A DNA stretch of 64,000 nucleotides from Podocnemis expansa (Eukaryota; Chordata; Testudines; Podocnemididae), in assembly GCA_007922195.1 (NCBI GenBank), contig ML682024.1, positions 3,600,522 to 3,664,521 on the forward strand. Direction: 5' to 3'. Numbering within the stretch: position 1 is the stretch's first letter; each line of letters opens with the position of its first letter. The position numbers were made by a program, and so were the translations under genes. The notes beneath the pieces were generated by a model, which did no database searches, was not told where the DNA came from, and was given only the letters and a program-made list of their open reading frames with translations. Positions 61,063 through 64,000 of the stretch are shown here, in pieces.

Positions 61063-61560
61063 GGTGGGGGCGGAGTGGGCCCAGGAGGCGACCCCTGGGG
61101 GAGAACAGAGTCACTGTACGACAGCCCGGCCGCCCCCGGCCCGCTGGGGGTCCCTGCCCCGAGGGGGCGGCCACAGGGAGGGACGGGGACAGCCAGATGC
61201 AAGGGCGAGGGGAAAGGACAGGAGCAACTGCATGGGGCGGGGGGCGTCTGGGGGGATGCACAGACAGGGGAGGTGCAATTTTCGGGGGGGAGGTGGGAAC
61301 TGGGGGGGAGGACAAGCTGGAGAGGAGCGGCGGGCGAAGATAAAGTGAGACTCACTCGATCTGCTTTTGCACTTCTGCTGGCAGCGGAATCACAGGACCC
61401 TTTGCAAAAGCCGCTGGGATTTGTAGTCCACCCCCCAGTGCATGCTGGGATGTGTAGTGCAGGCCCCGTGCATCCATGTACTGATGCATGCTGGGACGTG
61501 TAGTTCTTTCTGCACTGGTGCATGCTGGGATGCGTAGTCGTTCCCCCTCCCCCCTCCCCC
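61063..61560 (-). promoter_or_regulatory. CCDC22 promoter with tandem ZNF143/THAP11-type boxes
   Basis: Upstream of the CCDC22 start codon lie three near-perfect boxes, tgcatgctgggatgtgtagt (61439-61458), tgcatgctgggacgtgtagt (61485-61504) and tgcatgctgggatgcgtagt (61519-61538), plus a weaker gctgggatttgtagtc at 61413. In the gene's direction they read ACTACxxxTCCCAGCATGCA, the SBS-type element bound by ZNF143 (with THAP11/HCFC1) at many vertebrate housekeeping promoters. CpG-rich DNA between them and the ATG fits the start region. Confidence 0.7.
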
Positions 61561-61585
61561 CCATGGTGTATCCAGTTATATGTAG

Positions 61586-61940
61586 TTATAGAATCATAGA
61601 AACTGGAAGGGACCATGGCAGATCATTGATTTCAGTCTCCTGTACTCATGGCAGAACCGTGTACCCTCTTAAACCATCACAGGCAGGTGCTTGTCTAACC
61701 TGCTCTTAAAAAGTTCCAACAATGGAGATTCCACAGCTTCCCTAGGCAACTTATCAAATCAAATCATAGGGTTGAAAGGGACCTTGTGAGATCATCAAGT
61801 CCAACCCCCTGGGAATTGAACCCAGGACCTTCTGCATGTTAAGCAGAGGTGTTAACCACTACACTATTTGCAGGGTCATGCTAATGGTTATTCTTACTTA
61901 TTCCAGTGGTTAGTCCTGGTCCTCTTAATGGTGGCTTGTT
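61586..61940. mobile_element. CR1 LINE 3' fragment, interrupted by a SINE
   Basis: agaatcatagaaactggaag and later ggtgcttgtctaacctgctc and ggagattccacagcttccct are hallmark CR1 segments. The CR1 text stops at ggcaacttat (61754) and resumes at acttattccagtggttag (61896), so a younger element was inserted between. No open reading frame of length remains. Confidence 0.8.
61755..61895 (-). mobile_element. tRNA-Val-like SINE with CR1-type 3' tail, nested in CR1
   Basis: On the minus strand a tRNA-like head reads tagtgtagtggttaacacct (D-arm/A box), an anticodon stem-loop with AAC in ctgcttaacatgcag, and a T-arm cctgggttcaattcccagg (B box). This matches tRNA-Val(AAC) layout. It runs directly into ggttggacttgatgatctca and caaccctatgatttgatttg, a CR1 3' end. 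The duplicated acttat at 61749-61754 and 61896-61901 fits a target-site duplication. It is not a functional tRNA: the acceptor stem does not pair. Confidence 0.75.
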
Positions 61941-62189
61941 AAAATCTTGGCTGCGATCCAGGCCTGGTGCAGGCTGGCTTCTATCAGCTGATGCTGCCAT
62001 TTTTGCCATAGCAGCTTAATGGACACCAGGCTGCTGGGGCCCCCTACACTTTGGAGTACTTGTGTCACGGCATCCCCAGGCCAGTCTGGAGGGAGAGAGG
62101 CGCACCCATCCCTGGTTCCTCTGCCATGGCTACAGCCTGAGTGGCTGCCCCAGCAACAAGCAGTTTGAAGCAGGAAAGGCACTGGACAA

Positions 62190-62370
62190 TTTGCCCCCGG
62201 GACCCCTCACTCAGAGCCATAATGCCAGTTTTTGCCACCTATGGCGCATTCCAATCAGAACGTGCCCCTTGCCATTAGTGGTGCTTGGAGCTGGCGCCGC
62301 CAAAGCTGCCCTTTAATAGAGTGACACTATTGAGCCACTCTGCACCCCCCAGGGCTTTGCATGTTGACCT
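62190..62370 (-). repeat. Unclassified interspersed repeat, copy 2
   Basis: Reverse complement of the element at about 7960-8150; shared words include cactattgagc/ctcaatag and cattagtggtgc/cgccactaatg. Divergence is substantial. Family unknown. Confidence 0.6.
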
Positions 62371-62652
62371 CACCGTAGTTATGGCTCTGCCCTCGCTGCT
62401 ACTGCTGGAACAAGTCATCAGCCTCAGGCGCTTTCATACCTCCTGGCCCTGTACCCAGCTCCTCTGGGAAGCGGTTTGCACCTCCCACATCTTCTAGGGC
62501 CCAGAAGAGAAAGGCAGGCACCAAAAAGGTCCATTGAAATGTGGGAAGACTTCGACCCTGCCATGCACAACTCTTCTCCTCAGATCTGGCTGGTAAGGCC
62601 TTGTGGTCTGAGCCTCTTGGGTCAATGTGGGTGACTGGCATGACCAGTGTTA

Positions 62653-62945
62653 CCATTGTTCCAAAGGGGCAGCCGTGTTAGTCTAGTCCAGCAAAAAAAA
62701 CAAGGAGTCCTCTGGCACTTAAAAAACTAATAGATTTATTTTTCACATGAGCTTTCCTGGGAGAAAATCCCACTTTGTCAGATGCTTTGAAGATGAAGGA
62801 ACTTACAGAATGGAAAGAAAATCCATTCAGTCAGTTCCCTCATCTTCAAAGCATCTGACAAAGTGGGATTTTCTCCCAGAAAAGCTCATGTGATAACTAA
62901 ATCTGTTAGTCTTTAAGTGCCACAGGACTCCTTGTTGTTTTGTTT
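62653..62945. repeat. Inverted-repeat element, copy 3: long palindrome
   Basis: The left arm 62701-62802 (from caaggagtcctctggcactt to gatgaaggaac) is repeated inverted in 62836-62936 with only scattered mismatches, around a loop of about 33 bp. The left flank carries gttccaaaggggcagccgtg, the inverse of the tail of copies 1 and 2. It is non-coding. Confidence 0.88.
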
Positions 62946-63660
62946 TTTTTTAGTGTGACCACTGCCCATGCTCCCCAAATTTATATGCCCTCCCTGTCTG
63001 TGGCCACTTTCCCATCCAGCCCTCTTGCCTCTGGCTAGAGCCCACTGGATCCTGCCACGCTTGGGGAGGGATGCTAACTGGAGGGCAGGTCCAACACCAG
63101 TTCCCCAACTACCAATCCTCATTCCCACTCCCATCTGTTCCTGGATTATCCAGGGTTTAGTGGCCCCCATTAATAGAAGGGAGGAGGCTGTAGGTGTGGG
63201 GGTCCAACTGTACTTGTCTCAGAACCACTTCTTGGGGAGGGGAGAGAATTGATGAAGGGAAGAATTTTTTCAAAGCTTTGTATGAGCCCTAGGTATGCCT
63301 CAGTTTCCCCTCTGTGGCATATTTAAGGAGGTGGCAGGGGAGGGGGTTGCAGAGGGCTGGAGTAACCTGACCTGGAAACCAGAACCCCAGACCACAGCCT
63401 GGACCCTTGGTAAGCCAAACATCGATGGCCCAGTGGCCTCTGGTGGGAGAACTGTGGCTGAGGAAAGAAACCAAGGCCAAGAAGGGGGCTGGCTTGGGGG
63501 GAGATCTTGCCTGGACTGCTGGGAGGAGGGGCTGGGTCTGGGGACAATGAGTGGCCCAAGCCACTGGTGCTGTCCAGACCCTCTTGGACCATGGAGACAT
63601 CTGTCCTCCAGGTGATTCAGAGCCTCCTGTGCTGCTCCTGGGCTCAAGAAACCTTCAGGT
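62946..63660. other. Right-end stretch, no gene recognised
   Basis: Unique-looking sequence with open frames to about 115 codons but no recognised domain. An acceptor-like ctgtcctccag and a CAG|GTGAGG donor near 63611-63660 could bound a small exon of unknown gene. The expected next gene by human synteny, CACNA1F, is not recognisable here. Confidence 0.4.
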
Positions 63661-63677
63661 GAGGGTCACTACTGAAG

Positions 63678-63925
63678 CTCCCAGAATGCACTGGGCAAGG
63701 GGAGAGTTGTGGGGAGCAATGGGGCATCCCAGAATGCACGGGGATGAGCAGGAGCTGGGGCCAGGCAATTCCCAGAATGTAGGGTGAGCTGGTGATGGGG
63801 ATCAGTGAGGCTCGCCCGGTTCACCATAGTGGGTGTGCATCATGAAGGGGGCACTCAGAATGCACTGGGGTGAGCAGGAACTGGAGGGCAGAGAGCCCTC
63901 AGAATGCATATGGTGGGCAGGCCTT
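63678..63925. repeat. Tandem repeat with cccagaatgcactgggg core
   Basis: Five degenerate units of about 42-85 bp start near 63680, 63726, 63769, 63856 and 63898, sharing cccagaatgcac and ggggtgagcaggagctgggg words. The core resembles half of a ZNF143-like box. It is cut off by the window end region. Confidence 0.65.
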
Positions 63926-64000
63926 GTGGTGGAGTGGAGGATACCTTTGCCCCAGTTTTTACCACCCAATTCAGGCCTCCCGGCATCCCCCAGCCCACTG

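Noticed and set aside
61800..61885. Genuine tRNA-Val gene
   Set aside because: A and B boxes and an AAC loop are present, but the acceptor stem does not pair and the sequence continues into a CR1 tail, so it is a SINE.
63551..63787. First exon of CACNA1F at the right end
   Set aside because: Human synteny predicts it beyond CCDC22, but no calcium-channel sequence can be recognised.

Overview
This window is nuclear DNA from a non-mammalian amniote, most likely a turtle. The reasons are vertebrate exon-intron genes with GT-AG splice sites, many tRNA-derived SINE pieces of the kind abundant in turtles, CR1 LINE remnants, hAT-type MITEs, and very GC-rich, compact genes typical of a microchromosome-like region. 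A crocodilian is possible; mammals and fish are unlikely. One 100-N assembly gap lies at 18680-18779. All exon models were built by hand from splice sites, reading phase and remembered family proteins. No search was run.

Layout, left to right: the first codons of SLC6A8 (minus) stand head-to-head with a complete PNCK kinase gene (plus, 10 coding exons). Next come a repeat-rich gap with an orphan CpG-rich promoter-like segment, and a complete 17-exon class-3 semaphorin gene (minus, closest to SEMA3F from memory). Then follow TSPYL2 (minus, 7 coding exons), single-exon GPR173 (minus), PPP1R3F (minus, 4 coding exons), FOXP3 (plus) and CCDC22 (minus, 17 coding exons). The last 3 kb are repeats.

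The PPP1R3F-FOXP3-CCDC22 order and orientation match human Xp11.23. TSPYL2-GPR173 match Xp11.22 and SLC6A8-PNCK match Xq28, so blocks scattered on the human X lie within 62 kb here. The semaphorin has no counterpart at these human positions and may be an ohnolog lost from mammals.

The most interesting points are: a FOXP3 gene whose forkhead and leucine zipper are intact but whose C2H2 zinc finger looks eroded; a candidate TATA promoter with a non-coding first exon, and a TGACGT cluster at exact 18-bp spacing in the following intron; overlapping FOXP3 and CCDC22 3' ends; a ZNF143-like motif array upstream of CCDC22; a coding array of a similar core inside PPP1R3F; a tRNA-Val-like SINE with a CR1 tail nested in a CR1 copy; and a near-perfect 100-bp-arm palindrome. 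The genes do not form one pathway. They cover creatine transport (SLC6A8), CaM kinase signalling (PNCK), axon guidance (semaphorin), chromatin and cell cycle (TSPYL2), an orphan receptor (GPR173), glycogen-PP1 targeting (PPP1R3F), regulatory T-cell identity (FOXP3) and endosomal recycling (CCDC22).
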